Part shown: piece after piece, positions 12,351 through 24,362 of the stretch | How positions within the stretch are numbered: the first letter of the stretch is position 1 | Layout of the letters: every line of letters starts with the position of its first letter | Origin: Psettodes erumei | Lineage: Eukaryota; Chordata; Actinopteri; Pleuronectiformes; Psettodidae | Length of the DNA stretch: 64,000 nucleotides | Direction: 5' to 3' | Assembly (NCBI GenBank): GCA_016785225.1 | Contig: JAFBJZ010000224.1 | Coordinates: 1,321,001-1,385,000 of the forward strand | Notes under the pieces: model-generated | What the model saw: the letters and a program-made list of their open reading frames with translations, nothing else | Database searches by the model: none | What the model was told of the DNA's origin: nothing | Made by a program: the position numbers and the translations under genes

Positions 12351-12607
12351 CTTACTCTCTCAGATGTTTGCACTGATGGCAGCTCTAGAGTCACCATACC
12401 GTCTGAATTGGTCTTGTCAATCAGGTACGGTTTGGTGCGAAGGATGTCCGGGGCCGTCATGGTGGACACGCGGTGCTGCAGACCTCCGGCGCTGTTTCCG
12501 CGGTTGGTCAGGAGGAAGGAGTACTGTGTCTCAGGTTGGAGACCCGTGATTAGCTTCTGCGTTAGCTTCCCGTCCACCTCCACACTCTGGCCGTTATCGT
12601 AGAGGAT
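12351..12607 (-). CDS. ptprd: ptprd exon: FN3 repeat 8, rest
   Basis: This 257-bp exon (phase 0 to 2) encodes ILYDNGQSVEVDGKLTQKL, LTNRGNSAGGLQHRV, TAPDILRTKPYLIDKTNSDG and LELPSVQTSERV. The GNSAGGLQHRV and APD.LRTKP stretches match PTPRD better than PTPRS (SSLGGLQQTV) or PTPRF. Acceptor is CCCATACAG and donor is AG|GTGAGT. Confidence 0.94.
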
Positions 12608-12748
12608 CTGTATGGGAACGTGTCAACGTTTTCACATACACTAAGAACTCTTGGTTGTGGACGTCAGCTGAATGATTTTAGGTGTAACAGTAACGCAAAG
12701 AGTGGCTCAACATTTGAAAACGTTCATGTTTATCTCAACAGTGCTCAC

Positions 12749-12846
12749 AGTGAAGGGTTGAGCTGGGTTGTAAGTGTCCGGGATTTCCCAGGTCAGCCAC
12801 ACCGACGTCTTCATGGCAGCTTTCACGTGAAAGTTTTTTGCAAACA
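12749..12846 (-). CDS. ptprd: ptprd exon: FN3 repeat 8, first part
   Basis: This 98-bp exon (phase 1 to 0) encodes VFAKNFHVKAAMKTSVWLTW, then EIPDTYNPAQPFT. The KNFHVKA.MKTSV motif is diagnostic for the start of the last FN3 repeat of PTPRD/PTPRF. The acceptor region reads CTTTTAGCAG; the second AG restores the phase. Donor is ACT|GTGAGC. A 141-bp intron follows, among the shortest here. Confidence 0.92.
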
Positions 12847-13290
12847 CTGCTAAAAGAAAGTGGGAGCAGGTGATTTAGACACAAAACATGCCTTTTTTTT
12901 ATCCGATTGCACCAGTGGTCTGACACCAGCTTACCTGAGGACGTCACCTTCAAAACCAGGGTGAAATCAGTACTACACTGAACTCATCACTGTCCTCTTA
13001 CCTTCTTACCAACACCAACTCTCATGTTAATGACTGAGCTTTGCTTGACTGACGAGACACAAAGAGACATACATACTTACTCAATGTGAGTTTCTTAAAT
13101 CATGCTTAGATTATGGAGACTAAGGGCAGGGCAACATGTTAATACCAGAGTCCTCTGATTGATTCCATACTTTCTCAACTTCTGCCATTTGAGGCTTTCT
13201 GTGGAAGCTGCTGTGGTTGGAAAGGGCTGCGCAGGGGAAAGGCGGATTTTGAAAGGGAAGGTTTTAGAAAGGTTCAGGGACTGGTCCTAC
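12847..13290 (-). other. ptprd intron FN7-FN8
   Basis: A 444-bp intron with nothing recognised beyond the splice sites. Confidence 0.6.
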
Positions 13291-13878
13291 CTTGATCCAA
13301 AGGCTGTGTCCTGAATTGGACACTTGGGCTATAGGGACCAGCTCCCTTGCTGGTGAAGGCACACATTTTAATATCATAAGTGGTATCTGCCTTAAGGCCA
13401 TCCAAGATGACTGTTGATTCCGGGGCGGTGATGAAGAGTTCTGAGGGACTGCGTGGGCTGTTGATGTCCTTATACTGCAGAGCGTATTTCACTATGTGGC
13501 CATTTTGCTCTGCCAGCAAAACAGGTTGCCAGCTAACCTGAATGGTGGAGGTGGTGCCACCCTCTGCTGTGATGCTCTGAGGGTAGCCACTTGGGACATC
13601 CTCATTTGTGGTGACCTCTTTGACTGTCTCTTCGCCAAAGCCCACCTTGTTGCGCGCAGACAGGCGGAAAGTGTACGAGGCTCCCTTATGGATCTCTTTG
13701 GTAGTGTAGTGGTTCTCTCGCTCTGGGAACTCAATGACAGTCAGTGGATCCACGTCTTTGCGGCCAAAACGGAGGCGATAGCCTTGCAGGGGGCCGTGGG
13801 TTACTGCTGGGGGATGCCACTGGAGGAGAGCTGTGCCCATGTTGGTTGTGCTCACCATAAGTCGAGGTTTGTCAGGAA
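13291..13878 (-). CDS. ptprd: ptprd exon: FN3 repeats 6 and 7
   Basis: A 588-bp exon (phase 1-1) encodes two FN3 repeats. FN6 begins VPDKPRLMVSTTNMG and contains TALLQWHPP, GYRLRFGRKD and IHKGASYTFRLSARNKVGFG. FN7 begins VPSGYPQSITAEGG and contains VSWQPVLLAEQNGHIVKY and SKGAGPYSPSVQFRT. The exon ends PLDQ. FN7 reads QPVLLAEQNG where mammals read QPPVLAERNG. Acceptor is GGCGCTTAG and donor is G|GTAGGA. Confidence 0.95.
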
Positions 13879-14319
13879 CTAAGCGCCAGTGGAGAAAGGG
13901 ACAACTTGTTATGATGTGTATAACCTAATCTAAACATATTTGTTATTGGCAAGAACTTAGTATCGTTTGATCTTGTCTGTCTTTTGTATGTCTTTTACTG
14001 TGCCTCGATGCTGGAAATAGAGGTGAATAAAAAAGCAGAGCAGGGCTGTCCTTCTCTTCCTTGTCCTTTCATTTTCTCTACATTTTCCATTACTTTAAAA
14101 GTGCCTTCAGCATCGCAATGTCATACCAGCGGGCAAGAGTTATTGTACTAAATGAGACAGCAATTAGCTGCTTTCACACTTTTCATGCTCGGTGACAGGG
14201 ATATTTGCCTATTTGATTTTTTTTCCTCATTAGATGCAGCTTCACTGCCTTACAGAGCCGTGGTACAGGTTTATATTAACATACACAGGACATCAGTCAG
14301 CAGTGATGGGTTGTGTTAC

Positions 14320-14437
14320 CTGCGCCAGTGGTGGTGATCAGTTTGGGTTTGCTGCGTGCACCGTCACCCTTTGTCGTGTAGGCTGCCACGGTGACTGAAT
14401 ATGTGGTCTCGGCCTGCAGCTCTGTGATGATCATTTC
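14320..14437 (-). CDS. ptprd: ptprd exon: FN3 repeat 5, last part
   Basis: This 118-bp exon (phase 0 to 1) encodes EMIITELQAETTYSVTVAAY, then TTKGDGARSKPKLITTTGA. It completes FN5; the TTKGDGARSKPK stretch is near invariant in the family. Acceptor is CATCTTCACAG and donor is G|GTAACA. Confidence 0.94.
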
Positions 14438-14862
14438 CTGTGAAGATGCAGGAATTCAGTTGCAGGACACACACTTGCTGATTTGCACAGATGAGAAAGC
14501 ATGTGGGATGTGATGTCAGAATCATCACAACAGACACATTCTCTCAGCATGTAAGTACAATTGTAGCAGAATTCAGTGGATGAGGATTGTGTTGACAACT
14601 TGGAAACTTGGCTTCTCTGTGTAACAACATCTCTTAATGAGTAAACACTGTGCAAATCTTTGGGGTCAGCATTTTCCTCTTTGTCAATTTAATTTAATTT
14701 TCCTCTGAGCAAAATGTTAGTCAAGGAGTTTCAGCTGCAGTTTTTAGGGTAAATGACAAAAGAAAGTGAAATAGTGCTCAATCAGGTCATTAACTCCCAC
14801 TGCAAAAAAGACACATGCCAGAGAAAAACAAGACTGTAATTTTGTCAAGTTTAGCTACTCAC

Positions 14863-14889
14863 ATGTTCAGTTGAATCATCATATTCCCA
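14863..14889 (-). CDS. ptprd: ptprd 27-bp alternative exon (meC / LASE-c)
   Basis: This 27-bp exon (phase 0-0) encodes W-E-Y-D-D-S-T-E-H, matching mammalian PTPRD (WEFDDTTEH) and in the position of LASE-c of LAR, an alternative insert in FN5. Acceptor is TATCATAATCAG, with a poor pyrimidine tract, and donor is GTGAGT. Inclusion adds an acidic loop to FN5 and skipping keeps the frame. Confidence 0.9.
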
Positions 14890-15228
14890 CTGATTATGAT
14901 ATCAGAATATGGAGAGAAAAGAGACAACAAATAAGGCCAGGTACAAGCACTCATCACTGGTGAGAAAATATACACATACAGATTGTCTGCAACCACCAAA
15001 TAAATGTGTTGGTTTATATAAACAATAATAGTGACGTAGCAATTGAACATATTTTGTCTTGAGCAGATTTTCATTCAGATATTCATTTAGTTTATTGATA
15101 TGACGTGATGAAAATTTGCTTGTTTGTGCTCCAAATGAAAGACTGCAGTAGTGCATGTATTGAAGAGAGAGACAAAGCAATAATATGTGTCTGAGAGAAG
15201 AAGAGACTGGCTGAGGAGGGTGTTGTAC

Positions 15229-15422
15229 CTGGGCATCATCAATCAGGATGTCCTTGATGACTGGCTGTCCTGTGGGCTCCCCATTAACCATCCTGACATA
15301 GTGCACCTGGTACCCTCGGATCTGACCGTGCTGCTTGGTGGGCATCGGTGAGCGCCAGATCACTTTAATTGATGAGGAGTTGACAGCCTCCACCTCAACT
15401 TTACGAGGTGGCCCACTAGGAA
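15229..15422 (-). CDS. ptprd: ptprd exon: FN3 repeat 5, first part
   Basis: This 194-bp exon (phase 1 to 0) encodes VPSGPPRKVEVEAVNSSS, KVIWRSPMPTKQHGQIRGY, QVHYVRMVNGEPTGQPV and ILIDDAQ. The KQHGQIRGYQV stretch is a family hallmark of FN5. Acceptor is GTTCCTCCAG and donor is CAG|GTACAA. The exon ends exactly where the nine-residue meC/LASE-c insert is spliced in. Confidence 0.94.
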
Positions 15423-16318
15423 CTGGAGGAACACCATGGGATAGAAGAAAAAGGGTCAAAATTATGGAGAGCCCCTTCACCCTCTTTTTTTAAAATCTTG
15501 CCCAAAGTCATTGTGCAAAATGCTGCTGTGATGAAAAAAAATCACAAAAGTGCAGCAAACTGCAACAAGCACTGCATGACATCAATATTTCAACAATGGT
15601 AAGGGTAAAAAACAACAGCAAAAACAGGTCTCACAACTGACCTAATCTTTAAACATTAAAAATGGTGTAGAGTGGATTTTAAAAACATGGAATAAAAATG
15701 TGTTTTGCCAAAATAGAAAAATGGAGCCAAAGGGGGGCTTCAAGTGATTGAAATGCTTGAAGCACTACAAGAATTTTGGCTATGGAGCAAGTAAAAATAA
15801 ATTAAAAAAATGATTCTATCACATGAGGGGAGAAAAAAAAAATTAAAAATGGCCTTCAAAAAAATCCTTCCACCCTTTGTTATTCCCACTGTCCATAACT
15901 TGTCCTTTTGACAAGTTCCAAAAAAAAAAAACTGAGTTAAAAAAATACTGCCATTCAAAAAAACCCAAAAAAACAAAACTGCAGGGAATATTTCAAAGTT
16001 TCAAAAAAGACAGTTGGGACTGGAAGTTGGAGGCCAGCAGTTGAAAATGCCATACCATGTGTTGAAATTGAGCAGCGTAGGGGGGAAAAAGCCAAAAAAG
16101 GTGCTTTCACAAAGTGAGTCACAGTTTTTGGGGGTTTTAAAAAAAAAACGTATAGTCCAAAAAAGTGTCAAGTGGCGACAGTCATATTAGCAGGCAGAGA
16201 AGGGTAGAAAAGAAGAGGGAGTTGTAGATATAGGCGAGGTTGTTAGTATTTGACGGGAGAGGTTAAGAGGGGTGGACTGGATTTGCAGCTGGGGCGTCAT
16301 GTTTTTGCGAACACATAC
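15423..16318 (-). other. ptprd intron FN4-FN5, A-rich on the plus strand
   Basis: A 0.9-kb intron. From 15480 to 16150 it is full of short A runs on the plus strand, i.e. U-rich in the transcript. No exon is seen. Confidence 0.6.
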
Positions 16319-16624
16319 CATCCTCCTCTGTGCGGATGAGCTGTGGAAGACTTTCCGGTCCTGCTCCGACCTCTGTATGAGCAAGGACTGTCACACGGTA
16401 CTCTGTCCATTTTTCCAAGTTTTCCAAAGGGTACTGGGTACTTTCCGGAGGGATGCTGGAGATTTGATGAGTGGTTGTATCCTCCCCTTCGGTCGCAGCA
16501 TATTGGATGGTGTATTGTGTTATGATCCCATTTTGTAATTCCACGGGGGGTGGCCGCCAACTTACCAGGACGCTGGTAGAGCTGGGGCTGTGGCACTTGA
16601 CTTCCTGAGGTGAGCCTGAGGGTT
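16319..16624 (-). CDS. ptprd: ptprd exon: FN3 repeat 4
   Basis: This 306-bp exon (phase 1-1) encodes QPSGSPQEVKCHSPSSTSV, LVSWRPPPVELQNGIITQY, LEKWTEYRVTVLAHTEVG and PQLIRTEED. It is a complete FN3 repeat. The symmetric phase allows skipping. Acceptor is CCGCCAACCAG and donor is G|GTATGT. The match to PTPRD is clear (SPSSTS, NGIIT, KWTEYR). Confidence 0.94.
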
Positions 16625-18253
16625 CTGGTTGGCGGGTTGGATTTTGGAGCAGGTGCAAGTTGGTTTTTGTTTGTTTTGTTTGGTCAGGCCATTCATAGAG
16701 TTGGACATTTGGTTTAAAGGAGATTCCATTTTTGTTTTTATCAGGGTGATGATGGAAGAATTGACCAAACAAAGGAAAAAAAAGAAGAGGGAAAATAAAA
16801 TGACACAAAATGAGGAAAAAACACAAGGACTCATGGATAAATAAAAGTGTTTTTCCATCAATGAAACATCACAAATAAACAACAAAACAAAAGGCAAAGA
16901 CTAACACAAAAGTGTGCACACTCAATGATGAATGGGAGGTGGTGATTGGAAAAAGGACAGCTTTACCATGTGTAACCTACCTTTGTCATGAAAAAATAAT
17001 ATATAAAAGCAAAGGGAAACAAAAATCATATAACCTAATAGATTATTTCTTTGATTCTTTAAGTCTAAAGGCAAACCTGGACAGATTTCTAAGTACTCAA
17101 TATCAACCCTTCCAAAAGAAATGTAGTAATAACTGAGACAAATTTGGCAAGCAGTTACCATCAATCCAAAAACATAAAGGTTGATGCTTTCACTAGTTTA
17201 AAATAGAAAAATGTGTTTTTTGTCACCAACCTTTCCGAAGCCTGTTGGTTTGTGGTAAAAGCCTGATTGTACAACAGAGAACTTCCCAAGGAGACATGAC
17301 TGATTCATTAGATTCCCATGACATTTGCATGCACATTTTGAATTTGGTTCATTATTTACCTCAGAAACAAACATCTGGGCAGAGTTTGAGCTGGAGAGTT
17401 TCTGTACCCACCTGATCTCTGCCCTTGTCTTTCAGAGACCTCAGATTTATGTTCAGATGTGCAACAACGTTTCACTGTTAATGGATTCTTTGGAGGTATT
17501 TATCTGACTGGTAAGATTAGTAGAGCTGCAATGGACTTGGGATTAACATATCAACTTTCAATTCCCACTTGTTTCATAAATCGGAGGTCTTTGGGGTCCT
17601 GCCTTGAGCTTTCTATGGTATTTTTACCCCTCAAGCTTTGTAATTCTGATTAGTATTTTGTGAACGCCAGTGTTCATCCTTTAGGAAAATGGGAATGTGT
17701 CCATGATGTCCAGAGACATGTTTTTCAGCTACATAGAAAGCTCTGTCTCAAAAATTCTCTTTTCTCCTATTTTTTTGGCCAATGTGCAAGATCAAGAGAC
17801 AAGGCTCTGAAAGGCCAACCACGCCACTTCACCCTTAAAATAAAAAGTATCTGGGTAATGCACATGTTGGCATTCATCATAAATAATTCAAGTGTTTATC
17901 ATTCATTTAGGTCAAGACTGTTTTTGCACCACAAAGGTGTAGATGGTTCCTTCTTTTATATAACCTTGTCTCCTGACTTCACAAGAAAGTCTGTCTCTGC
18001 TGTCCATGCAGCCTTTTCAAAGTGAATACTGCATGGTCAGGTAGACTTCATAACACTTGTTTGCCATTTCAAATTCATACACCTCTGCTATTTTCAAATG
18101 CATCAACAATTTAAGGAAACACCTTATTCTGTCTGCGTTTCTGGATTTTGTCACTTTTTGGATTTTTGCAGCACGTCTAAAATTTGGAATGCATTTGAAA
18201 ATGTGTTCCTAACCAAACAGCGTGAACTCTGTCAGATAAGGAAGAAGACCTAC
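16625..18253 (-). other. ptprd intron FN3-FN4
   Basis: A 1.6-kb AT-rich intron with no recognised element. Confidence 0.6.
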
Positions 18254-18398
18254 GTGTCTGTGGTGTTTCTGCAGAGATCTCATTGGTGTAAGCGCCAACC
18301 CCATGTTTACTACGCGCAGCCAGCCGGAAAGTATAAGTCGTGAAGGGCTTCAAGTCCTTCAGTAGGTATGTTGTCGTCGGCTCGAAACTGATACGCTT
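18254..18398 (-). CDS. ptprd: ptprd exon: FN3 repeat 3, second half
   Basis: This 145-bp exon (phase 0 to 1) encodes KRISFEPTTTYLLKDLKP, then TYTFRLAARSKHGVGAY and ends SAETPQT. It completes FN3 repeat 3, and the LKP...Y.FRLAARS pattern matches the family. Acceptor is TTTTCCACAG and donor is C|GTAGGT. It is the last exon before the FN4-FN7 block that many short PTPRD isoforms skip. Confidence 0.92.
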
Positions 18399-18719
18399 CT
18401 GTGGAAAAGAAAAGTAGTAGTCATATAGTCAGTTTCTCCATTAAAAACAGGGAATAATAAAAATGATGAATGTGAGCATACTGCTGCTTGATATAAAAAA
18501 CTCTACGGAAGATTTCAGTCAATTGTCAGTAGTTGCATGTATATCATTATTAGAATGAGTGACACTGACCAAACAAAGTAAGCAAGAAATAACAAATTCA
18601 TAATTCTTAATACCACATTAAAACTTTCAATATATTGCACAGTTTAACTTTGGTTACTGTGTGATTCCTGTATATTGATGTGACCTGCGTTGTTCAAAAC
18701 TTTGAAAAATTAGAATTAC

Positions 18720-18865
18720 CTCCTCTTTCTCATCCCTCTTCCTGTACATTAGTTCATATCCCATGATTTGATTCTCCTGTCCCGTCTGCGCTGGGGCGAT
18801 CCACGAAAGTAAAATGCTTGTTTCTGATTTGGCTTCTCCCTTGAAGTCGGTTGGCTGGGAGGGAA
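18720..18865 (-). CDS. ptprd: ptprd exon: FN3 repeat 3, first half
   Basis: This 146-bp exon (phase 1 to 0) encodes VPSQPTDFKGEAKSETS, ILLSWIAPAQ and GYELMYRKRDEKEE. It is the N-terminal half of FN3 repeat 3. The sequence is more diverged from mammalian PTPRD than the Ig exons (QTGQENQIMG replaces RSDTIAN), which is usual for stalk repeats. Acceptor is TTAATTCCAG and donor is GAG|GTAATT. Confidence 0.9.
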
Positions 18866-19317
18866 CTGGAATTAAGGGCAGAGAGATGAGTTCATTACTC
18901 ACCTTGCGCCGTTACAGTCGCACACTTTGTGCTAAGTTATTATTGCCACAAGAGCCGCATTGTATGTCAGAAGACACAGTCAAATTAGCCTCAGTATAGT
19001 GCAGACACGTAAATACTGAAAAGATATCTGCCTTTTTCATGTGAAGTAAACAAGACTTTGACTTCCTTGCTCTTAGTTAACTATACTCATAAAAAAGAAA
19101 CTTTTCCCTCTTGAAGAAGCCAGTTGAAGTGTTTGTTGACAGTCCAGAGATGTTCATGTGTTTACAGCTGTGGTTAACAATTGCAAACCCCTAATGAGGA
19201 TCAGCTGCAGAATTGTTTGTGACACTTTAAATTTAACTGTGGAGTTTTTTTCAGTCTCGCTATCCTTTTTTATATTCTCCATTTGGTTCTTGTACAGCAA
19301 AAACAAACCAGCCTCAC
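18866..19317 (-). other. ptprd intron FN2-FN3
   Basis: A 452-bp intron; nothing recognised. The 321-bp intron splitting FN3 repeat 3 (18399-18719) is likewise empty. Confidence 0.6.
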
Positions 19318-19899
19318 CTCCTGTCTTAGCGATGATCTGAAGGTCTGGCGAAAGGGGTCCATCCCCCACCGAGGTGAAGGCCAAAACCTTGATATAGTAG
19401 GTCTTATTTGGGATGAGGCCCTGGATGGTGACGAAGTTAGACCCCCGAATGATCTGCTTCTCCCAGAGGTTGACGTGTTGGGCGGAATCCATGGTGTAGT
19501 AGACCCGGTAGCCCACAATCTGCCCATTAGCCTCCTCTGGTTCATCCCAGTGGATGACAGCTGTGGTGGTGCTCAGCATGTGACCTCTGACCTGCCTCGG
19601 CGCCGTGCTGGGCGCCTGCTCAGCTGTTTTGGCCTCGATGCTCTCGCTTGGTGGCCCCCGCCCGATGTTGTTCACGGCCACCACCTGAAACTCATAGTCC
19701 GAGTATGGGCTGAGGCCCCCCACGCTGTACCGTGTGGTGGCCACACCATCGATCTCCTTATACGAGTCCTCGGAGTACTTGGACTTGTGTTGGATGATGT
19801 AGTAGGACACTGGCTCAGGATTGCCAGAGTCCCAAGTCAGTGTTATGCTGGTGGCAGTGCGCTCTGTCACCACAGGAATTCCAGGAGCCTTGGGCAATG
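19318..19899 (-). CDS. ptprd: ptprd exon: FN3 repeats 1 and 2
   Basis: One 582-bp exon (phase 1-1) encodes two fibronectin type III repeats. FN1 runs from ALPKAPGIPVVTE through TSITLTWDSGNPEP to GRGPPSES. FN2 runs from APSTAPRQVRG through VIHWDEPEEANGQIVGYRVY to LAFTSVGDGPLSPD. Both show the conserved Trp of strand B and the Tyr/Leu core. Acceptor is CCTCACAG and donor is GGAG|GTGAGG. Long open frames on the opposite strand here are shadows. Confidence 0.95.
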
Positions 19900-20448
19900 C
19901 TGTGAGGATAATTAATACATAAATATTAATAACAATGCAAATTACCCTGCACAGATTACAAAGTTATACTTCTGTGGAGCAACTTATGTTATAGTCTATA
20001 GAGACTTTGCCTTAATTCGTTGATGGTTGAATGATATTGATTACATTCATTTACCAGCCCGCTGCACTTGATGCTGATGATATTCTATATATTCTCTTAG
20101 GTCGGTGGATAATCTATTATCATATATGATTTCACTTTCCTCGTGTACATATGTAAAAAAAGCATGTTGCATAAGAACAAATTTTTTGACATTAAAGGCT
20201 TGCATGCCCCATGATCAACAGCTGAGAATGCTGTTGTCTTTAATCTCAGTTTTTGCAGTGTTTATCACTTTAATAATTTACCAGGTAAATTTATTGCTTT
20301 AATTCCCCACGCCTTGGCACATGGCAAAAGATATCAGGGCAATAAATTGTCTTTATATGCCATCTGAAGTATGCTTCTGGGGGCGCTCGCTGCCAGACTG
20401 TTATATTGTGACTAATATCTCTATGTTATGTCTTGGAAAAACAAAGCT

Positions 20449-20450
<2 letters not shown>

Positions 20451-20480
<30 letters not shown>
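20451..20480. repeat. (GT)n microsatellite
   Basis: Fifteen uninterrupted GT units, intronic, near a CA repeat of opposite sense. Confidence 0.97.
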
Positions 20481-20482
<2 letters not shown>

Positions 20483-20621
20483 ATGAGTCTATCCCTTGTG
20501 TGCACGTGAACACGGCGACACCAGTCTGGGATATCTTTCAGGTACGCTGCAGTGTAGATATGATTACGCTCAGATAAGTACCATGCCTACAGAGGACACC
20601 AAACAATACTCACAAGGTTTC

Positions 20622-20624
20622 TCA

Positions 20625-20667
<43 letters not shown>
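20622..20667. repeat. (CA)n microsatellite
   Basis: A CA repeat with one T interruption near 20631. Confidence 0.95.
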
Positions 20668-20670
<3 letters not shown>

Positions 20671-21087
20671 CACGCCCCGTCCTCCCCACCTCTTGCTAAC
20701 AGAAATGGTGAGCTTGTGGCTCTGTAGTTCTCCAGCTGAGAGATAAGCACTTCACTACATTCTCAATCTGGCATCTAACACACTGAGGCTGGTGCCAGGG
20801 CTTGTCTAAACCTTCAAGGAATCCTCCACAGATTACTTATCGTGGCAGTGAGAGGTAAATAACTTGCTTTAAAGCACTGCCAGTAGCCTCTGCTTGGATA
20901 ATTTACCCTTAACATACACCATCTGAAAACTGATGTATTTTTAACCACATGCAGAATTTACATACATATTGAGAAAACTGCTATAAGTGAAGTGATATGA
21001 AGACCTCTTCCCCTCTTCCATATCTGTTACACAAGCGTGAAATTTCAGCCATTAATTATAAATAAGGGGTGCAAGAAGCAGGCCTAC

Positions 21088-21357
21088 CTTTGACTGTTAT
21101 CTGTGCCACAGCCTCTATCACCCCCAGGGTTGACATGGCCACACAGGTGTAGTTGGCCGACTGCCGGACGTCTGTGAGCTCCAAGACGTTCCGTCCGATC
21201 GGCATGTCGTCCTCGGGTGTGAGGTCCTCAGCACCCAGCATCCACTTGACATATGGCATGGGCGAGCCCACTGCCACACATGTGATGTTGACGCTGCCGC
21301 CTGGCATGATCTCATTGTCTGTAGGTGGGATGGAGAATCGTGGTGGCACCCGACGCA
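21088..21357 (-). CDS. ptprd: ptprd exon: Ig3
   Basis: A single 270-bp exon (phase 1-1) encodes the whole third Ig domain. It starts VRRVPPRFSIPP, has the first cysteine in VNITCVAVGSP and the second in SANYTCVAMST, and ends AVAQITVK. N-glycosylation sequons are seen at N-I-T and N-Y-T. Acceptor is TTTTTCAG and donor is G|GTAGGC. It is nearly identical to PTPRD Ig3. Confidence 0.95.
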
Positions 21358-24300
21358 CTGAAAAAGACATGACGTAGTGTGAGAAAACACAAGCAGAAAA
21401 TAGAACGACTGAATACGCTCATAGAGAATGTCCCGTGTTATTTTAAGATGTAAGTAACACATTGATCATTTAATATGATATGCTTATATGATCATATCAA
21501 CACAATGTCTCTGGTAAAATGAAAAAAATAATATTTCCGAGTAGATAATTCGTGATCGATTGATGAAGGTTAAGCACATTTTGACAGATTTGATCCAGAG
21601 GTTTCAAGAGTGAATGGATAAACACTGACACCAGCACCATGCACAAAATACGCATCACCATCGGTACAGATAAACAGAACTGCACAAGGTGCTGGAGAGT
21701 CTACAGCACGCCGCAGTTTTTAGGCTGCGTACTTCCAGCTGAATGTGAGATAATGTGCCGCATCACATTCTCACGTCACACAAACAGATACTGTTATCAT
21801 GATGTCGCACATGCAACAGAGGAATGGTGTTTTTCTGTGCTTTTCAGGCTGAGGTAAAAGTAGAAACTAGGGCTGTCAAATGTTATGCATTCACACTGAA
21901 TTTGGAGTAATACTAGAGTGATGGCAGTAATTTAAGAAAAAAAAACATAATGTTTCCCTGGCCTGCCTTTTGGCTAGAGGCTAAGCAACACCCCTGCAGT
22001 ACCTTGTACGTGCAGTCATGCAAGATTACATGCCTGCTATGCTCTGTGCTGGTTTACCTTTTAATGTGAGCAATGGCATGAAGATGGATAAGAGAGGTAA
22101 GCTTTTAGAAGTGGCTTTAGACTTTAAAACTTTGCCAGACAGCTCAGAGGATAACAGTTAAGTTACACAGACTTCCTTTATGCTGGTGAATTCACTGATG
22201 AATGAAAAGTCTTAAGCTTATCACAAGAGGACCAATTATTCTTAAAGCATTAACGCATCTAGCCACGCTACATTCTATGATTGTACCAATCGATCCATGC
22301 CTGCAAATGAATCAAAATCAGGAACATTAACTTCTGGAAATTCAAATTAGTTCAACAGGACTGCAGGCTTCGAAATTACAGATTAAGATAAAGCCCTTGG
22401 AGAGGTCTGTCACACAGAGTTCACATGAATTGCCATGTAGATGTCGTAGTTTCTACTGCTGAGACTTTGCTTAACCAACAGTCCAAGATTGTCAAATAAT
22501 GTTACTTGTGACTCAGAAGATTAGCTGATGCTGAACAGTGTTCTTCACATAGTTTGTGAAACATAATCACTGCATTCAAAATGCAAATCCTTTGACAGCT
22601 CCAGTAGATACATTCAACCAAAAAGGCTAATATTTCAAAGAAATGTTTACACTTTTAGTGAACTTAAATTTAAAAAGAAATCCATAATGCACATGGACAG
22701 GTTCAAGGCCTTTTAGAGGAGAGCAGGTTTCTGTCATGCATAAGAGATCGACATGACATTGTGAGGCAAGAATGTAAGGGCGGTGTGTGTGTGGGGTGGG
22801 GGCTGGGGGGGGGGTTCAGGAGCAAAATAAATAGTGGTAGGGTCAGAAGGGAGACGTATGAAACAGTGTAAACACAAGGGTTAGTCTTGTCTTACATAGC
22901 TGTAAATGTGGTTGGCACAAGCTAAAGGTCATCAGAGAACTAAAAAATGCAACAAGATCTTAGGACAGAGGGTGAAGAAATGGACAATAAAAGAAGAATC
23001 AAGCTTATGTGTTATTTCTCCTTGAGGTTTACTGATTAGGATTTGTATACAAAAATATTTAAGTACAGTTGAGTTGGATAACTAAGGGGCTTAGGCTTAA
23101 GGGAAACAGAAAAGGACTGGGAATGGAAATTAAAAGTTAAGCAGTGTTACTGCTCACGGTATTTGAAATAGATTACTATTGGCTTTGCTTAGCACACTTA
23201 CTTACATGCTTAAATTATTTAGTGAACCTTGAAGAAAAGTGTTGAGGAAAACACCACTTTTAAAAGTCTGGGTACTTATATTTATTACCTGTTAAGTGGC
23301 CCTGCTTTGTAAACAGTCCTGTGAGTCTTAAATGGATAACCAGTTAAGTTGTGCAGGTACCGCATTTGCCTGCGACATAGACACATGCTTCCTGCTGCCA
23401 CCTACTGAATCACAAAGCCCATTCTGTTGAGCAGACTGCAGCTCTCCAGAGAGGAAATCTAGGGGAACTGCTTGCATTATTAAATACAACGTTTCTCTCA
23501 CTCAATATTTAATTAATAACCAATTGGATCATGCTCCCCACAGACATAATATTATCCTGCTCATTTGAATGTCATTACATTTGTCAAGTCTTGTGGATAA
23601 TGCTCTAAATACATAATTCTTTCATGACTTCCTGTGCTGAAAGATCCTCGTCAGAGGAAGTGCATAATCTCTGAGGGCAAGGTTGTTTTTACAGCTTGGC
23701 ACTTGACTGTAATGCCAGCCACAACAAAGGATGGATTTTGCTTTAACATAGTCTATCTAGGAGAAACTTCATTTAAAAACAGCATTAACTTAAGCAGAAA
23801 ATTTGAGCGGAGTGATGATTAAATGGCAATATGGAGAGAAAGATTCAGCACACTCATAGAGCAGCATTGTAGCTGTGAAGAACAGCAGCTGTCAGCTACA
23901 GGAGCCCATAGAAATCAAGTCGGTTGTTCTGGCAGGTATTGTGTGCTATGCTACGCATTATATTTCTTCAAAAGAGAAGGGTACAGGCTGGGACAGTGGC
24001 TGGGGACAGGGGAGTAGCTGAAGCATTGACAGATGACCATGCAAACAGACCTCCAGACAAATGCAAATATCATCCCTGCCACCCCCACCTCCAAGATGAA
24101 AACATGCACCAGCTGTAGGATAGGCAAGCATTCTGACATGGACCAGGGGCATTCTTAATGGGAACATGAACTTTGAATGTGCGACAAAGATAGAAATGAT
24201 GATATCAGCAGAAGTAAAAAAAAAATTAAATAGAAAAAATATATAAAGGCCACGATAATGCATCTGGGTTTTAATGAATAATGAATTTGTGTTGTTGAGG

Positions 24301-24362
24301 TCGCTTTGTGGAAGACATTATTTCTGTTTTGTGTTGTGTTCAAAAAGTAAAAGCACACCAAC
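21358..24362 (-). other. ptprd intron between meB and Ig3
   Basis: A 3.0-kb AT-rich intron. A G-rich patch lies at about 22781-22815. No exon is seen. Confidence 0.6.

Larger units (their letters stand above)
13879..15228 (-). other. ptprd introns around FN5 (three short introns)
   Basis: These are introns of 441, 425 and 339 bp, interrupted by the FN5 last-part exon and the 27-bp meC exon. No further exon is seen. Confidence 0.6.
19900..21087 (-). other. ptprd intron Ig3-FN1
   Basis: A 1.2-kb intron containing two microsatellites of opposite sense, (GT)n at 20451-20480 and (CA)n at 20622-20667, about 140 bp apart. They could pair as a hairpin in the transcript. Confidence 0.6.

Noticed and set aside
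13496..13882. 128-codon plus-strand open frame
   Set aside because: Antisense shadow of the FN6-FN7 exon.
14902..15228. Minus-strand open frame running past the FN5 first-part exon
   Set aside because: Read-through into the intron; the donor CAG|GTACAA and family comparison end the exon at 15229.
19283..19915. 210-codon plus-strand open frame
   Set aside because: It is the exact antisense shadow of the FN1-FN2 exon; no independent protein signature.
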